Positions 40,906 through 50,417 of a stretch of 64,000 nt of DNA are shown piece after piece. The notes under the pieces are model-generated. The model was given only the letters and a program-made list of their open reading frames with translations. It ran no database searches and was not told the origin of the DNA. Position 1 is the first letter of the stretch; each line of letters opens with the position of its first letter. Source of the stretch: Xanthomonas arboricola. GTDB lineage: Bacteria > Pseudomonadota > Gammaproteobacteria > Xanthomonadales > Xanthomonadaceae. A program made the position numbers and the translations under genes. The stretch spans positions 1,240,001 to 1,304,000 of the forward strand of contig NZ_MIGY01000001.1 in the NCBI RefSeq assembly GCF_002940665.1, read 5' to 3'.

Positions 40906-41999
40906 AGATCACCGGCTTCCGCCTAGGCATGCTGCGCGTGCCATTGAAAACCCCGTTCAAGACAGCGGTACGTACCGTGCAGGCAATCGAGGACGTGGTG
41001 GTGCTGCTGCAGACCGATAGCGGCCACATCGGCTACGGCGCTGCACCGGCCACCGCCCCGATCACCGGCGATACGCATGGCTCCATCATCGCCGCCATCG
41101 ATCATTGCATCGGCCCCGCGTTGATCGGCCAGGACGTGGCCGATCTCAACCGGCTGTGCGCGCTGGTACAACACGCGCTGGAGCGCAACACCAGTGCCAA
41201 GGCGGCAGTGGAGATCGCGCTTTACGATCTGTGGGCGCAGGCCCTGGGCACCCCGCTCTACCGGGCGCTCGGCGGTGGCGCGCCGCGCATCACCACCGAC
41301 ATCACCATCAGCGCCGATAGCATCGATGTGATGGTGGCAGCGGCACAGTCCGCGCTGGCGCGCGGCTATCGGTCGCTGAAGATCAAGGTCGGCAAGGACA
41401 GCGGCTCGGACCTCGAGCGGATCACGGCGATGCATGCCGCTGTCGCTGGTCGCGCATCGCTGCGCCTGGATGCCAACCAGGGCTGGACGCCCAAACAGGC
41501 AGTGCGCACCATGCGTACGCTGGAACACGCAGGTATCGTGATGGAACTGGTGGAGCAGCCGGTCAAGGCCGCGGACATCGACGGACTGGCGTTCGTCACT
41601 GCACGGATCGACACACCGGTGATGGCCGACGAAAGCGTGTTCTCGCCTTGCCAGGTGATCGACCTCATCCAGCGCCGCGCCGCCGATATCGTCAATATCA
41701 AACTGATGAAGACCGGCGGGTTATCCAACGCAATCCGCATTGCCGATATCGCTGCCCTGTACGGCGTGCCGTGCATGATCGGCTGCATGATCGAATCCAG
41801 CATCAGCGTGGCTGCGGCAGTGCATCTGGCGGTAGCCAAGGCCGACAGCATCACCCTGGCGGATCTAGATGCGCCCGCGCTCGGGCAGTTCGATCCCACC
41901 GCGGGCGGCGTGCACTTCGACGATGCCCAGATCCATATCGACGACTCGCCGGGCCTGGGCATCCGTCGCATCCGCGGACTGGAGCTTTTGCCGGCTTAA
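40902..41999 (+). CDS. L-Ala-D/L-Glu dipeptide epimerase
   Basis: The 365-residue enolase-superfamily enzyme epimerises L-Ala-D-Glu to L-Ala-L-Glu so ordinary peptidases can degrade murein peptides. The muconate-lactonizing-type motifs are present: catalytic Lys pair KIK (160-162), metal ligands Asp190 (DANQGW), Glu218 and Asp243 (DES), and Lys267/Lys270 (NIKLMKTGG). The start overlaps the upstream NlpC/P60 stop, a sign of translational coupling. Confidence 0.92.
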   Translation: MKITGFRLGMLRVPLKTPFKTAVRTVQAIEDVVVLLQTDSGHIGYGAAPATAPITGDTHGSIIAAIDHCIGPALIGQDVADLNRLCALVQHALERNTSAKAAVEIALYDLWAQALGTPLYRALGGGAPRITTDITISADSIDVMVAAAQSALARGYRSLKIKVGKDSGSDLERITAMHAAVAGRASLRLDANQGWTPKQAVRTMRTLEHAGIVMELVEQPVKAADIDGLAFVTARIDTPVMADESVFSPCQVIDLIQRRAADIVNIKLMKTGGLSNAIRIADIAALYGVPCMIGCMIESSISVAAAVHLAVAKADSITLADLDAPALGQFDPTAGGVHFDDAQIHIDDSPGLGIRRIRGLELLPA

Positions 42000-42145
42000 C
42001 TTGCCGGCGAAAACGCCAGTTGGATCTCCAGGCCGCGTTGGTCCCGTATAGCGCCCTCAGCGCTTCTTTGCACACGCAGTCACCCGGACAGCGAATGTTG
42101 TGCGTTGCCTGCACCATGCCCACCGACCATCCCGACAGGTGCTTG

Positions 42146-42235
42146 TCCGCCCACCGTCGCGGGACCTTATGCGGCATGGATGCCGCATAAGAGCCTACAG
42201 GGAAGGTACCTGCGGCGTGTCCTGCGATGGTGGCG
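42146..42235 (+). repeat. Palindromic element alpha, copy 3
   Basis: A 90-bp element with inverted arms (TCCGCCCACCGTCGCGGGAC / GTCCTGCGATGGTGGCG) and core TGCGGCATGGATGCCGCA. Confidence 0.8.
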
Positions 42236-42289
42236 TTTAGGTGCAGTCCGATGCTTAAATCAAAAGCCCGCTGAGTCGAGTGCGCGGCG

Positions 42290-42379
42290 CCCTCACCGCT
42301 TGCGGGACACGCCGTGAACCCATCCCTGGGGGCTCGGTGGCGGCATCCATGCCGCCACACGGTCCCGCAACCGGCAAGG
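42290..42379 (-). repeat. Palindromic element beta, copy 3 (reverse orientation)
   Basis: About 90 bp; it reads as the reverse complement of the beta elements at 26711 and 27214, with core GGCGGCATCCATGCCGCC and a divergent middle (CCATCCCTGGGGGCTCGG). Confidence 0.75.
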
Positions 42380-42595
42380 ACACCGCACCAGAGAGTTGGT
42401 CGGCTGCTTTTGAAAGCTTGTTGCTCGGCTAGCGGTAATAGCTGAGACGTTTTAAGTTGCGTGTTGAAGCCTGTCTGCTGCTCGGCTTGCGATGGGAAGC
42501 TGGTGAGGCGCTAGTCGAACGCACAAGTGATCCGGCCAGTGCGCTTCTATGCTCTGCTTGCGACCATGCACACCGACCATCCTGACGGGTCCTTG

Positions 42596-42687
42596 CCCGC
42601 TCACCGTCGCGGGACCTTATGCGGCATGGATGCCGCATAAGAGCCTACAAGGACGTACTTGCGGCGTGTCCTGCGATGGTGGGCGGG
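42596..42687 (+). repeat. Palindromic element alpha, copy 4
   Basis: A 92-bp element, the reverse complement of the copy at 26968-27059 apart from a few substitutions; the flanking GGGCAAGGGCCCTGCAGCCA is also conserved. Confidence 0.8.
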
Positions 42688-42964
42688 CAAGGGCCCTGCA
42701 GCCAGGCCCAAAATCAGCCGCGTTGCAACCGGCTCAGCCACAGCGGCCACGCCTCCCAGAAAAACAAAGCACACTCGCTAACCGTTATAAGCCCCGCCAA
42801 GAAAGCGCCGGACCAGGCGCGCGCATGCGGCACACGGCCGCATTGCTGAGTACAGTAGCGACATGATGGTGTGCCCCCAACGGTACCAGAGCAGCGCACT
42901 GCCTCCGTCAACCGTGTATCGATCCAAGACCCGTCCCCGCTCGACCCATTCTCCCGGAGCCTGC

Positions 42965-43741
42965 ATGCGCCTTGCCACCTTGTTTCGATCCGTCGTGCTG
43001 TTGGCGCTGGCAAGCTGCAGCAGCGTTGCCGTCGCTGCCGGGCCGATCGCGGCCTTGAATCAAGCGCGCGCATTGATCGTGGTGACCACGCCGGATTGGG
43101 ACAGCACCCAGGCGCGCTTGGAGACGTTCACCCGTGTGGACGGCCACTGGCAACCAGCCGCAGCGGGCTTTGCAGTCGCGCTCGGGCGGCATGGCAGCGC
43201 CTGGGGCGACGGTCTGCATCCAGCGCAGACGCAAGGCCCGCAGAAGCGCGAGGGCGACGGCCGCAGCCCGGCCGGCGTATTCGCGATCGGCCCGGCCTTC
43301 GGGTACGCCCAACAGATCGACAGTGCCATGCCATACCAGGCGATGAGCGCCACCCACTACTGCATGGATGTGCCGAGTTCGCCGCTGTACAACCGCATCG
43401 TCGACGCCGCGCAGGTCGGTCAGGCCGCAGTGGCCGGGTCGACCGAACCGATGCGCCTGGACCTGCAACATCCCGGCGATGCACGTTACAGCGAAGGCTT
43501 TGTGATTGCCCACAATCCCGATGCGGTTCCCGGGCGCGGCAGTTGCATCTTCGCGCATCTGTGGCGCACGCCGGGCCAGTTCACCGCCGGCTGCACCGCG
43601 ATGGCGCCGGCCGATATGCAACGCCTGCTGGCCTGGTTGACGCCGGACGACAAACCGCTGTTCGTGCTGTTGCCGCGTGCCGAATACGCACGCCTGCAAG
43701 CCCGGTGGCAGTTGCCCGAGTTGAAGGAGCCGGCACAATGA
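42965..43741 (+). CDS. YkuD-like L,D-transpeptidase-family protein, exported
   Basis: The 258-residue protein has a signal sequence with a possible lipobox (LASC, Cys18), so it could be a lipoprotein. The YkuD-type C-terminal site is SCIFAHLWRTPGQFTAGCTAM (His198, catalytic Cys210). Family members cross-link or trim murein through meso-diaminopimelate, and some act as carboxypeptidases. Its stop overlaps the permease start (ATGA at 43738-43741), so it is coupled to amino-acid uptake. GGAG lies just upstream of ATG at 42965. Confidence 0.8.
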   Translation: MRLATLFRSVVLLALASCSSVAVAAGPIAALNQARALIVVTTPDWDSTQARLETFTRVDGHWQPAAAGFAVALGRHGSAWGDGLHPAQTQGPQKREGDGRSPAGVFAIGPAFGYAQQIDSAMPYQAMSATHYCMDVPSSPLYNRIVDAAQVGQAAVAGSTEPMRLDLQHPGDARYSEGFVIAHNPDAVPGRGSCIFAHLWRTPGQFTAGCTAMAPADMQRLLAWLTPDDKPLFVLLPRAEYARLQARWQLPELKEPAQ

Positions 43742-45045
43742 GCACCCCGGCCCCTGCACCCGATTCCACTGGCCTGGTTCGCGTGGTCAGCCGCTGGCAG
43801 ATCGTCGGCCTGTCGATCAACGATGTCATCGGCAGCGGCATCTACCTGCTTCCGGCGGCCACCGCTGCCCTGCTGGGGCCGATGAGTCTGTGGGCAGTGA
43901 TGCTGGCCGGTCTGGCGGTGGCGTTGCTGGTGTTGTGCTACGCACAGGCGGCGAGCTATTTCGACACGCCGGGTGGCAGTTATCTGTACACGCGTGAGGC
44001 CTTCGGCCCGTTTGTCGGCTTTCAGATCGGCTGGATGATCTGGCTCACGCGCATCAGTTCGGCAGCGGCATTGAGCAACGGCCTGGCCGATGCGGTCGCG
44101 CGGTTCTGGCCGACCGTGGCGACCGATCACTGGGCGCGCTTGCTGGTGGTCGTCGGCTCCTTGGGTCTGCTCACCGCCATCAACGTGATCGGCGTGAAAT
44201 CGGCGGCGCGTACCGGCATCGCGCTGGTGATCGGCAAGCTGGTGCCGTTGCTGCTGTTCGTGGCAATCGGCCTGTTCTACGTGGATTGGTCGTGGGCCTT
44301 TGCCGGCACGACGCCGGATCTGCGCGATCTTGGCAATCTCGGCGAAGCGGCCTTGCTGCTGCTGTTTGCCTATGCAGGCTTCGAAAACATTCCAGCGGCC
44401 GCTGGCGAATACCGCAATCCACGCCGCGACGTGCCGTTTGCGCTGATCACCATGATCGTCACCGTCACCCTGATCTATGCGGCGGTCCAGGTCGTCGCAC
44501 AGGGCACGCTGCCAAATCTTGCGGCATCGCCCACTCCCTTGGCCGATGCCGCAAGCCGCTTCGGCGGTGAGGCGCTGGCGCTGATCCTCACCGTGGGTGC
44601 CACCATTTCCATCCTCGGCACCACCAGCAATACGGTCATGCTCGGGCCGCGCTTTCTGTTCGCGCTGGCACAAGATGGCTACGGCCCCGCATTCCTGGCA
44701 CGTGTGCATCCGCGCTTCCACACCCCGGCTGCGGCAGTGCTGACCCAGGGCGTGCTGTCGCTGGCACTGGCGTTGTCGGGCTCGTTTACGCAGCTGGCAT
44801 TGCTGTCGATGGTCACCCGGCTGTTTGCCTATATCGGTACCGCTGCGGCAGTGATCGTGCTGGCGCGTCGCTACCGGCAACGCACCGATACCTTGCGCCT
44901 GCCTGGCGGGCCCACCATTCCCATCGCAGCGCTGCTGCTGTCGCTGGGCCTGCTCGCCAGCGCCAGTTTGCAGAACCTGGCCGCCGCCGGTGTGGCGCTG
45001 CTGGTGGGCTGGATGATCTACCTGCTTCCGCGCAAGCCTGCGTAG
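43738..45045 (+). CDS. APC-family amino-acid permease
   Basis: The 435-residue inner-membrane protein has about 12 hydrophobic helices and the APC signature at the start of helix 1 (VGLSINDVIGSGIYLLP). Members import amino acids, usually in exchange or with H+. The exact substrate is unknown. Because it overlaps a murein transpeptidase-like gene and follows murein-peptide genes, import of released amino acids is plausible but unproven. Confidence 0.85.
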   Translation: MSTPAPAPDSTGLVRVVSRWQIVGLSINDVIGSGIYLLPAATAALLGPMSLWAVMLAGLAVALLVLCYAQAASYFDTPGGSYLYTREAFGPFVGFQIGWMIWLTRISSAAALSNGLADAVARFWPTVATDHWARLLVVVGSLGLLTAINVIGVKSAARTGIALVIGKLVPLLLFVAIGLFYVDWSWAFAGTTPDLRDLGNLGEAALLLLFAYAGFENIPAAAGEYRNPRRDVPFALITMIVTVTLIYAAVQVVAQGTLPNLAASPTPLADAASRFGGEALALILTVGATISILGTTSNTVMLGPRFLFALAQDGYGPAFLARVHPRFHTPAAAVLTQGVLSLALALSGSFTQLALLSMVTRLFAYIGTAAAVIVLARRYRQRTDTLRLPGGPTIPIAALLLSLGLLASASLQNLAAAGVALLVGWMIYLLPRKPA

Positions 45046-45133
45046 CGGTTTTCGCAGGACGCTCGCGCGGTGATCACGCACGACTAACCATGCGCGCCCA
45101 AGGCTGCAGTTCTCACCTGTATGGGAGCCTGCG

Positions 45134-45631
45134 ATGAAACTGCGTCGTGTCTACAGCACGCCCGATATCGAGAGTGCGCAACGCGTCATGCAGGCTGCAC
45201 GCAGCGCCGGCATCGACAACGATGCGCTGTCGTTGATTGCCCGCTCGGATATCGAACTGGAAGGCGTTCCCGATGAGCGCAAGGACGCCAAGACGGATTT
45301 TCTCCCCGCTGCAGCGCGCGGCGCCGCCACCGGTGGCGCTGCAGGCCTGGTCGCCGGGCTGGTTGCCATCGCCGTGCCGCCGATCGGCCTCACCATCGCT
45401 GGCGCCGGTGTGATGGCACTGGCGGGCGCTCTGGTCGGCACCTGGTCATCTGCACTGATCGGAGCCACCGTGCCCGATCCGGTGCGCCGCCAATTCGAGG
45501 ACGAAATCCAGGCAGGGCGCGTGCTGGTCATCATCGATGCCGACGAGCCATCGCTGCAGCATGCCGAAGCCAGCCTGCGTGCCGCCGGCGCCACGCCGCT
45601 GCCGTATGAAGCTGCATCGGCAGCGACGTGA
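45134..45631 (+). CDS. Small membrane protein with a Gly/Ala-rich central segment
   Basis: The 165-residue protein has a hydrophilic N-terminal domain (MKLRRVYSTPDIESAQRVMQAARSAG), a central pair of hydrophobic Gly/Ala-rich segments (about 58-107: GAATGGAAGLVAGLVAIAVPPIG ...) and a C-terminal domain (GRVLVIIDADEPSLQHAEASLRAAGA). It resembles stress-inducible proteins with a ferredoxin-like half at each end around a glycine zipper, but the family is uncertain. A conserved GGAG upstream supports the start. Confidence 0.7.
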   Translation: MKLRRVYSTPDIESAQRVMQAARSAGIDNDALSLIARSDIELEGVPDERKDAKTDFLPAAARGAATGGAAGLVAGLVAIAVPPIGLTIAGAGVMALAGALVGTWSSALIGATVPDPVRRQFEDEIQAGRVLVIIDADEPSLQHAEASLRAAGATPLPYEAASAAT

Positions 45632-45645
45632 TACAAGCGTGAGCT

Positions 45646-45678
45646 GCCAGTGCCGAGCGTACGAGGCACGGCACTGGC
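45646..45678 (+). terminator. Hairpin after the small membrane protein gene
   Basis: GCCAGTGCCG and CGGCACTGGC pair perfectly over 10 bp, 14 bp after the stop. There is no T-run. Confidence 0.45.
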
Positions 45679-45801
45679 ATCGCGGCGCGCCTGCAAGCGC
45701 TGCCGGGCACTGCATGTCTTGATCCCCTCCTCACCTGCCCTGGCAACGGATTTAACGCCTGCCCGCCTACGTTAGGTCGCACATTCACCACGGAGTCGAG
45801 C

Positions 45802-46134
45802 ATGAACGTGCCGTATCAGATTCCAGGCCGCGCGCCGGACGAAGACCGCAGCCAGAACGTGTCCAATTATTGGCGCGAGCGCTTCACCGAAGAATCGTAT
45901 TACACCGAAGGTGACCGCTACGAAGATTACGAGGGCGCCTATCTCGCAGGACACGAGGCGCGCATCCGCGAAAATGCACGCGCCTACGACCAGGTGGAAG
46001 CAGAATTGCACCGCGACTGGGAAGCCAACCGCGGCACCGATGGCCTGAGTTGGAGCAAGGCCCGTCACGCAGTCAAGCGCGCCTGGGAAAATGCCACTGA
46101 CCTCGTCACCGGCGACAGCAAGTCCAAGCCCTGA
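45802..46134 (+). CDS. Small acidic soluble protein of unknown function
   Basis: The 110-residue hydrophilic protein is rich in charged and aromatic residues (NYWRERFTEESYYTEGDRYEDYEGAYLAGHEARIREN). It has no signal peptide or transmembrane segment. GGAG lies before the ATG, and a hairpin follows. I recognise no family; the shape is like that of small stress-associated proteins. Confidence 0.6.
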   Translation: MNVPYQIPGRAPDEDRSQNVSNYWRERFTEESYYTEGDRYEDYEGAYLAGHEARIRENARAYDQVEAELHRDWEANRGTDGLSWSKARHAVKRAWENATDLVTGDSKSKP

Positions 46135-46138
46135 AGAC

Positions 46139-46167
46139 CACAACGCCACCGTCGAGGTGGCGTTGTT
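46139..46167 (+). terminator. Hairpin after the small acidic protein gene
   Basis: ACAACGCCACC and GGTGGCGTTGT pair over 11 bp around a short loop, ending in TTGT. The rest of the gap to 46568 (about 400 bp) shows no recognisable feature. Confidence 0.55.
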
Positions 46168-46568
46168 GTATCGGTTGAGTCATGTCTTTCAGATGCTGGC
46201 GGCACTGTGCGCGCTGCGCTGTCGACACTCGTCGCGTCAGCCGTGTTCTGCTGCATGCGACCGTACCGACTATGTTCACTGCACCTGGCATTGGATAAGA
46301 ATTTTCCGCTCCGCAACAGGCTTGCATCGACCGATTCGAGGGCCAGCGACTTCGGTGCGGCATGTAGCAATGCGACCGAGGTTCTCGCGATGTGCCATGG
46401 AGCCGCCTTTTCATGATGAAACGACGATTCGGGACAAGCGTGCTCCGCAGAGAGTGATCTACGACAAGGGCGGCCTCGACGGCGTCGTGTAAGGTGTTTG
46501 AAAACCCAACGCAGGCCATGTTGCGGGAGGGCTGCAACGTCGCTGCGCCCATCCCCCTGGAGGACCTC

Positions 46569-47747
46569 ATGTCTATCCGACGTCTGCTTGCTCTGGCCTG
46601 TTCGGCCAGCTTGTTCACCACCGCAGCCGCATGCGCTGCGCCTGCCGTCGCGCCGGCTGCCGCCATTCCCAAGGCACAGTGGCCGTTCCAGGCCACCACC
46701 GTCGCCGATTTCGACGAACCCTGGGCAATGACCTTTCTGCCCGACGGTAGCCTGCTGGTCAGCGAAAAACGCGGCGCATTGATGCGGCTGGATCTCAAGA
46801 CCAAGCGCAAGAGCGCCATCACCGGCATTCCGGCAGTGGCCTACGGCGGTCAGGGCGGCTTCGGGGATGTACTGGCGCATCCGCGCTTTGCCAAGAATGG
46901 CCTGGTCTATGTCAGCTACGCCGAACCCGGACAGGGCGATACCCGCGGCGCGGCAGTGGCGCGCGCCAGGCTCACGCTGGACGCCACCGGCGGCGGCACG
47001 CTATCGGACTTGAAGGTCATCTGGCGGCAGGATCCCAAGGTTACCGGCAACGGCCACTTCGGGCACCGGCTCGCCTTCGGCCCGGACGGCAAGCTGTGGA
47101 TCAGTTCCAGCGAACGCCAGAAGTTCACTCCTGCCCAGGACATGCAAGCCAATCTGGGCAAGCTAATCCGTTTGAACGATGACGGCAGCGTGCCGGCCGA
47201 CAACCCGTTCGCTGCGCAGGGCGGCGTTGCCGCGCAGGTGTGGTCGCTGGGTCACCGCAATATTCTCGGCCTGGCCTTCGATGGCAAGGGACGCCTGTGG
47301 GAACACGAGATGGGCCCGCTCGGCGGCGATGAGTTGAACCTGATCCAGCGCGGCGCCAATTACGGTTACCCGATCGTCTCCAACGGCGACAACTACGACG
47401 GCACCCCGATTCCCGATCACAGCACCCGCCCGGAATTTGCCGCGCCCAAAATCAGCTGGACGCCGGTGATCTCGCCAGCCGGCTTTGTGATTTACAGCGG
47501 CAAGCAGTTTCCTGCATGGCGTGGCAACGGCTTTATCGGCGGCTTGTCGTCGATGGCGCTGGTGCAGGTTTCGCTTGGCGATCAGCCACGCGAGGTGGCC
47601 CGCTATGACATGGGCGCGCGCATTCGCGAAGTGGAGCAGGGTCCGGACGGCGCGCTGTGGTTGCTGGAAGACGAAGCCAGCGGCAGCACCGGGCGCCTGC
47701 TCAAGCTGACGCCCAAGAGCAAGGCGGCAGTCGAGAACGACGCGTAA
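46569..47747 (+). CDS. Exported PQQ-type (soluble glucose dehydrogenase-like) sugar dehydrogenase
   Basis: The 392-residue protein has a signal peptide ([19 protein letters not shown]) and the soluble quinoprotein sugar dehydrogenase (GDH-B/YliI) beta-propeller. Recognisable stretches are [52 protein letters not shown] (with the catalytic-type His), [12 protein letters not shown] and the Ca/PQQ-site GPLGGDELN. It would oxidise aldoses in the periplasm using PQQ as cofactor; the sugar is unknown. GGAGG at 46559 supports ATG at 46569. Confidence 0.9.
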   Translation: MSIRRLLALACSASLFTTAAACAAPAVAPAAAIPKAQWPFQATTVADFDEPWAMTFLPDGSLLVSEKRGALMRLDLKTKRKSAITGIPAVAYGGQGGFGDVLAHPRFAKNGLVYVSYAEPGQGDTRGAAVARARLTLDATGGGTLSDLKVIWRQDPKVTGNGHFGHRLAFGPDGKLWISSSERQKFTPAQDMQANLGKLIRLNDDGSVPADNPFAAQGGVAAQVWSLGHRNILGLAFDGKGRLWEHEMGPLGGDELNLIQRGANYGYPIVSNGDNYDGTPIPDHSTRPEFAAPKISWTPVISPAGFVIYSGKQFPAWRGNGFIGGLSSMALVQVSLGDQPREVARYDMGARIREVEQGPDGALWLLEDEASGSTGRLLKLTPKSKAAVENDA

Positions 47748-48021
47748 CGCCGCGAGTTGCGTCCAGGGGAATCGTGCCATCGCCACGCATCAACCGCGTG
47801 CTGGCGGTGGCCACGATTTTCGCGGCGAAGCCGCGTTCGATCCGGCGCGGTGCCTGTCGCGACATATGGAGATGTCCGCAAACCCGTGGTTCACATCGAT
47901 CAGGCACCCAGCTACATCACCTCCGACCCGATGACGGCGAGCCCCTGGGCCACGTCCGTCATTGTCACACCCCGTGCTAGTCGTCGCACTGCGCCGCCTA
48001 TCGCGCGACGCCCGTACGTGT

Positions 48022-50193
48022 TCAGGCGTCAAGCAACTCGAACGTCACCGCCTCGCCGCTCTTGGCCGACGCGCACACCCAGACATCGAACACGCCCGGC
48101 TCGGCACCAAACACGTTCCTGTGGTTGGTAAAGGCCAGTGCGTCGCGCGTCAGGGTGAACACCACGTCCGCGCTTTCGCCAGGCTGCAACAGCACCTTGC
48201 GGAACCCCTTGAGTTCGCGCACCGGGCGTACCCGGCTGGCCACACGATCGTGCACATACAGCTGCACCACCTCTTCGCCGGCCACGCGGCCGGTATTGGT
48301 AACGCGCGTGGTGATGGTCAGCGTCTGGTCCCAGCCGAGCTGCGCACTGCTCAGCTGCGGCTGCGCATACGCAAAGGTGGTGTAACTCAAGCCATGACCG
48401 AACGGATACAACGGCTCGTTGGGCATCTCGCGCCAGCGTGCCTTGTACTCGGACAGCGTCGGCAGTTCCGGGCGGCCAGTGCGCAGATGGCTGTAGAAAT
48501 ACGGCTGTTGCCCGGTCACCTGCGGAAAGCTGATCGGCAGACGCGCGGAGGGGTTGTAGTCGCCGAACAACACATCGGCCACGCCGGTACCGGTCTGCGT
48601 GCCCAGGTACCAGGTGACTGCAATCGCATCGGCATCGCGCACCGCACCGCTCAGGGCCAGCGCGCGGCCATTGCGCAGCAACACCACCATCGGCGTGCCG
48701 GTGGCGGCGATGGCTTCGGCCAATGCCTGCTGCGCCGGCGGCAACACGATCTCGGTGCGTGACTGCGCCTCGCCACTGAAGCGCTGCGGCTCGCCCAGCG
48801 CCAGCACCACCACATCGGCGGCCTGCGCCGCATCGATGGCGGCGGAAATGCCGCCCGGCAGCGCCTCTTCCAGGCCGCAGCCCGGCACCACCGTCAGATG
48901 CTCGCCATCGACCACCGCACGCACGCCCTGCTCCAGGGTCACGTAGCGCTGCTTGTCGCCGAACAGCGTCCAGCACCCCTCGATGTTCTCGCGGTCCTGC
49001 ACGAACGGCCCGATCAGCGCGATGTGCTGCCCGCTTTTCTTCAGCGGCAACACCTCGCCCTGGTTCTTCAGCAACACGATCGAACGCCGCGCCGCATCGC
49101 GCGACAACGCATCGTGCGCGGGCAGGTGCGCGGTGTCGGCTTCGCGTGCCGGATCCAGCGAACGGTACGGGTTGTCGAACAACCCGATCGCTTCCTTCAA
49201 CTGCAGCATGCGCCGCACACTGGCATCCAGCGTGGCCATCGGCACCTCGCCGCTTTCCACCAGCGACGGCAGATGCGCCGCGTAAAAGCCGCTCTGCATG
49301 CTCAGATCCAGGCCGGCCAGGAACGCTTTCTTGGTCGCATCACGCTCATCGGCCGCATAGCCGTGCGCAATCAATTCCATGTCGGCGGTGTAGTCGGAAA
49401 TCACCACGCCGGGGAACTGCCATTGCCCGCGCAGGATCTCGGTCAGCAACTCGTGGTTGGCACTGGCCGGCACGCCGTTGATGTCGTTGAACGAGGACAT
49501 CACGGTCAGTGCGCCGGCATCGAAGGCGGCCTTGAACGGCGGCAGATGCACATCGCGCAGTGTCTGCGGCGCGATGTCCACGGTGTTGTATTCCATGCCC
49601 GCGGCCACGGCGCCGTAGGCGGCGAAGTGCTTGGGGGTGGCCAGCAGGCAATCGTCGGCCTTCAGATCGCTGCCCTGGAAGCCGCGCACGCGGGCGGCGG
49701 CAAACGCTGCGCCCAGCACCACGTCTTCGCCGGCGCCTTCCGCGCCACGGCCCCAGCGTTGGTCACGCGCAATGTCCACGGCCGGTGCGTAGGTCCAGTG
49801 CAGGCCGGCGGCGGTCGCCTCGATCGCGGTGGCGCGCGCGGTGCGCTCGGCCAGCTCCGGCTCGAAGCTGGCCGCTTCGCCCAGCGGAATCGGGAACACC
49901 GTGCGCATGCCGTGGATCACATCCGCCGCCAGGATCACCGGGATGCCCAGGCGGCTTTCTTCCACCGCCACCTTCTGGATCTGCACGCCCAGCGCGGCGC
50001 CGACGCCATTGAACAGCGAGCCGACCCGGCCCGCGCGCACCTGCTGCAGCACCTCGTCGGCGTTGAGCACATTGGCTTCGGGATTCACGTCCGGCGCGAA
50101 CGGCCGCACCATGTCGGCGAACACACCCAACTGTCCGACCTTCTCTTCGACGGTCATCTGGGCAATCAGGGTTTCGATACGATCAGCAGCCAT
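48022..50193 (-). CDS. bglX: GH3 beta-glucosidase, no signal peptide
   Basis: The 723-residue glycoside hydrolase family 3 enzyme cuts terminal beta-linked glucose from cello-oligosaccharides or plant glucosides. The (beta/alpha)8 domain holds KHFAAYG (188-194) and the nucleophile Asp267 in VVISDYTADME; the second domain and a fibronectin-like C-terminal domain follow. Most GH3 enzymes of this type carry a signal peptide, but here the protein starts MAADRIETLIAQMTVEEKVG with none, implying cytosolic action on imported disaccharides. AAGGA lies before ATG at 50193, and a LacI-like operator lies just upstream. Symbol by similarity to BglX. Confidence 0.9.
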   Translation of the reverse strand: MAADRIETLIAQMTVEEKVGQLGVFADMVRPFAPDVNPEANVLNADEVLQQVRAGRVGSLFNGVGAALGVQIQKVAVEESRLGIPVILAADVIHGMRTVFPIPLGEAASFEPELAERTARATAIEATAAGLHWTYAPAVDIARDQRWGRGAEGAGEDVVLGAAFAAARVRGFQGSDLKADDCLLATPKHFAAYGAVAAGMEYNTVDIAPQTLRDVHLPPFKAAFDAGALTVMSSFNDINGVPASANHELLTEILRGQWQFPGVVISDYTADMELIAHGYAADERDATKKAFLAGLDLSMQSGFYAAHLPSLVESGEVPMATLDASVRRMLQLKEAIGLFDNPYRSLDPAREADTAHLPAHDALSRDAARRSIVLLKNQGEVLPLKKSGQHIALIGPFVQDRENIEGCWTLFGDKQRYVTLEQGVRAVVDGEHLTVVPGCGLEEALPGGISAAIDAAQAADVVVLALGEPQRFSGEAQSRTEIVLPPAQQALAEAIAATGTPMVVLLRNGRALALSGAVRDADAIAVTWYLGTQTGTGVADVLFGDYNPSARLPISFPQVTGQQPYFYSHLRTGRPELPTLSEYKARWREMPNEPLYPFGHGLSYTTFAYAQPQLSSAQLGWDQTLTITTRVTNTGRVAGEEVVQLYVHDRVASRVRPVRELKGFRKVLLQPGESADVVFTLTRDALAFTNHRNVFGAEPGVFDVWVCASAKSGEAVTFELLDA

Positions 50194-50202
50194 GAGATCC
50201 TT

Positions 50203-50219
50203 GAGAAAACGTTTACATG
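50203..50219. promoter_or_regulatory. LacI-family operator-like site upstream of the GH3 gene
   Basis: On the minus strand the sequence is TGTAAACGTTTTC, a near-palindrome centred on AACGTT. It resembles LacI/GalR-family operators (TGTAAACGTTTACA type). It lies 10-25 bp before the start codon and overlaps the Shine-Dalgarno region, a position suited to repression. Confidence 0.45.
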
Positions 50220-50263
50220 GCCGTCAATTCTAGCCTGACGCGACCGCGAGGGTGCAAGTGTCA

Positions 50264-50290
50264 GGATTTGGAATTGGGGATTGGGGATTT
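50264..50290. repeat. Heptamer repeat in the GH3-folB gap
   Basis: About three units of GGATTTG/GAATTGG/GGATTGG-like heptamers. Same short-repeat family as 50784 and 50852. Confidence 0.75.
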
Positions 50291-50417
50291 GTCGGGTCCG
50301 GTTGAACCGCGCTTTGGGCTGGGATCGGTCGCGTGGTCGTGGATCGCTGGTCCGGCGCCGCCTGGATCTTCCGGGTTCGGCTGTGGATAGGAACGCGCCC
50401 ACTGGTGCCGGCGGCGG

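Larger units (their letters stand above)
42000..42964. other. Long gap occupied by palindromic repeat elements
   Basis: About 965 bp between the epimerase and the YkuD-like gene hold two alpha elements, one beta element in reverse orientation and unannotated linkers. Open frames within are read through the repeats and have no family match. Confidence 0.7.
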
